From CAZKUN01 sp964555935 (GTDB lineage Bacteria > Armatimonadota > Zipacnadia > Zipacnadales > VGFC01), in the NCBI GenBank assembly GCA_964555935.1, contig CAZKUN010000060.1:1-40889 (forward strand): a DNA stretch of 40,889 nucleotides. Reading direction: 5' to 3'. Shown one piece after another: positions 40,364-40,889 of this stretch. Each line of letters opens with the position of its first letter. Within the stretch, counting starts at the first letter, position 1. The notes under the pieces were generated by a model. It saw only the letters and a program-made list of their open reading frames with translations. It was not told the DNA's origin and did no database searches. Made by a program: the position numbers and the translations under genes.

Positions 40364-40889
40364 TTGGCACTGTACTCCCCCACTTCACGAAGTCCCCTTG
40401 AGAGGATCGACATAAAGGCCCGCGGGGTCGATGTCGTCACGCGGGTCCGCAAGGCCTTGCAGGCAGGCCAGGTCAGCCTTCCCGAGAAGACGGCGAAGGC
40501 GTTCGCCTGGGAGGCCGCGGAGATCCACAAGATACTCCTCAACCCCACACCGGACGAGACGCTGAGCATCTTCCCGACCCCATGGTTGCAGGTCCGGTGG
40601 GATACCGTCATCTTCTCTCCCACGGACCCGTGGTACCCATACTTCGACACGACAATAGACCCTCGTCGCATCGACATCCAATACGCTCCGTGGGGATGGT
40701 TCGAGCGCAAGTACGCCGAGTCTGGGGAGTACGAGCTCTCCCCATGGGGATCGGCAGGCCGTTGGTCAGTATTGAAGGCGCAAGACCCCACCTTCAATCC
40801 TCGATCAGAGGACCTCTTCGATTATTGGGGTAAACACATGGTTGTCCTATCGGCCGATCCCGACCCGCTGGTGTGCTCCGAGCGAGTGC
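40364..40889 (+). CDS. Partial gene running off the contig, unknown function
   Basis: At least 175 residues, open from a TTG at 40364 to the end of the window with no stop. AGGAG lies 9 bases before the TTG, and no in-frame ATG precedes it, so a non-ATG start is likely. The encoded sequence begins LALYSPTSRSPLERIDIKAR and has aromatic-rich, coherent composition (TPWLQVRWDTVIFSPTDPWY, IQYAPWGWFERKY), unlike the antisense frames. It looks like an uncharacterised globular protein. The 143 bases before it show no other feature. Family not recognised. Confidence 0.6.
   Translation, partial: MALYSPTSRSPLERIDIKARGVDVVTRVRKALQAGQVSLPEKTAKAFAWEAAEIHKILLNPTPDETLSIFPTPWLQVRWDTVIFSPTDPWYPYFDTTIDPRRIDIQYAPWGWFERKYAESGEYELSPWGSAGRWSVLKAQDPTFNPRSEDLFDYWGKHMVVLSADPDPLVCSERV

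Noticed and set aside
1..40889. RAYT transposase that could mobilise the REP-like elements
   Set aside because: No tyrosine-transposase (Y1/RAYT) gene is present in the window; any source lies elsewhere in the genome.

Overview
The window is a GC-rich bacterial contig, probably from a metagenome assembly (a 10-N scaffold gap interrupts one gene). The best taxonomic hint is the type II pseudopilin at 9085, whose N-terminus (FTLIELLVVIAIIAILAAIL followed by FPVFARAREKARQ) and His-x9-Asp-Gly C-terminus are the style abundant in Armatimonadota. This is inference from recalled family patterns, not a search result. No rRNA, tRNA, CRISPR array, phage module or transposase was found.

Layout. 1-344: repeat-rich edge without a gene. 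345-1442 (-): beta-propeller lipoprotein. 1627-7723 (+): two-domain alpha/beta hydrolase, secreted GH123-like hydrolase, MurQ and a metallo-beta-lactamase-fold hydrolase; the last three are tightly spaced and look like an amino-sugar/glycan unit. 7875-8847 (+): D-2-hydroxyacid dehydrogenase split by the assembly gap. 9085-10152: pseudopilin, convergent with a small acidic-tailed membrane protein across a strong hairpin. 10296-21485 (-): a same-strand run of topA, a membrane protein with a spermidine-synthase domain, a GH52-like glycosidase, a sugar-phosphate isomerase-like protein and a 989-residue secreted protein of unknown family. 21692-23113 (-): NtrC-type response regulator with an altered GAFTGA loop. 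23324-27193 (+): SDR oxidoreductase and two paralogous repeat-propeller proteins, the second broken by a frameshift. 27200-30037 (-): overlapping three-gene unit of a Tat-exported aldo/keto reductase-like protein, a tetraheme cytochrome c fused to a LamG-like domain, and a secreted TIM-barrel-like protein. 30194-33389: two secreted or membrane-anchored proteins of uncertain function. 33574-38011 (+): an arsenic/redox cluster. 38034-40220 (+): secreted GH42-like glycosidase. 40364-end (+): a partial gene running off the contig.

The most notable system is the cluster at 33574-38011: a MerR-type regulator fused to a thioredoxin-like domain with CxxC, two DGC-type cysteine proteins, an aquaglyceroporin, a DUF2180 zinc-ribbon protein, a PiT-type phosphate permease and a thioredoxin-type ArsC with all three catalytic cysteines. 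No ArsB, Acr3 or ArsR is visible, so the suggested logic is arsenate entry or phosphate exchange, reduction by ArsC, and arsenite exit through the channel.

Across the window at least 15 short REP-like hairpins sit at gene junctions, all in the same orientation. They fill every gap of the topA-to-10296 run. Two lie in frame inside the GH123-like gene and one encodes the tail of the MerR protein. The gene content as a whole (secreted glycosidases, sugar isomerase, MurQ, periplasmic redox proteins) suggests a free-living polysaccharide degrader.
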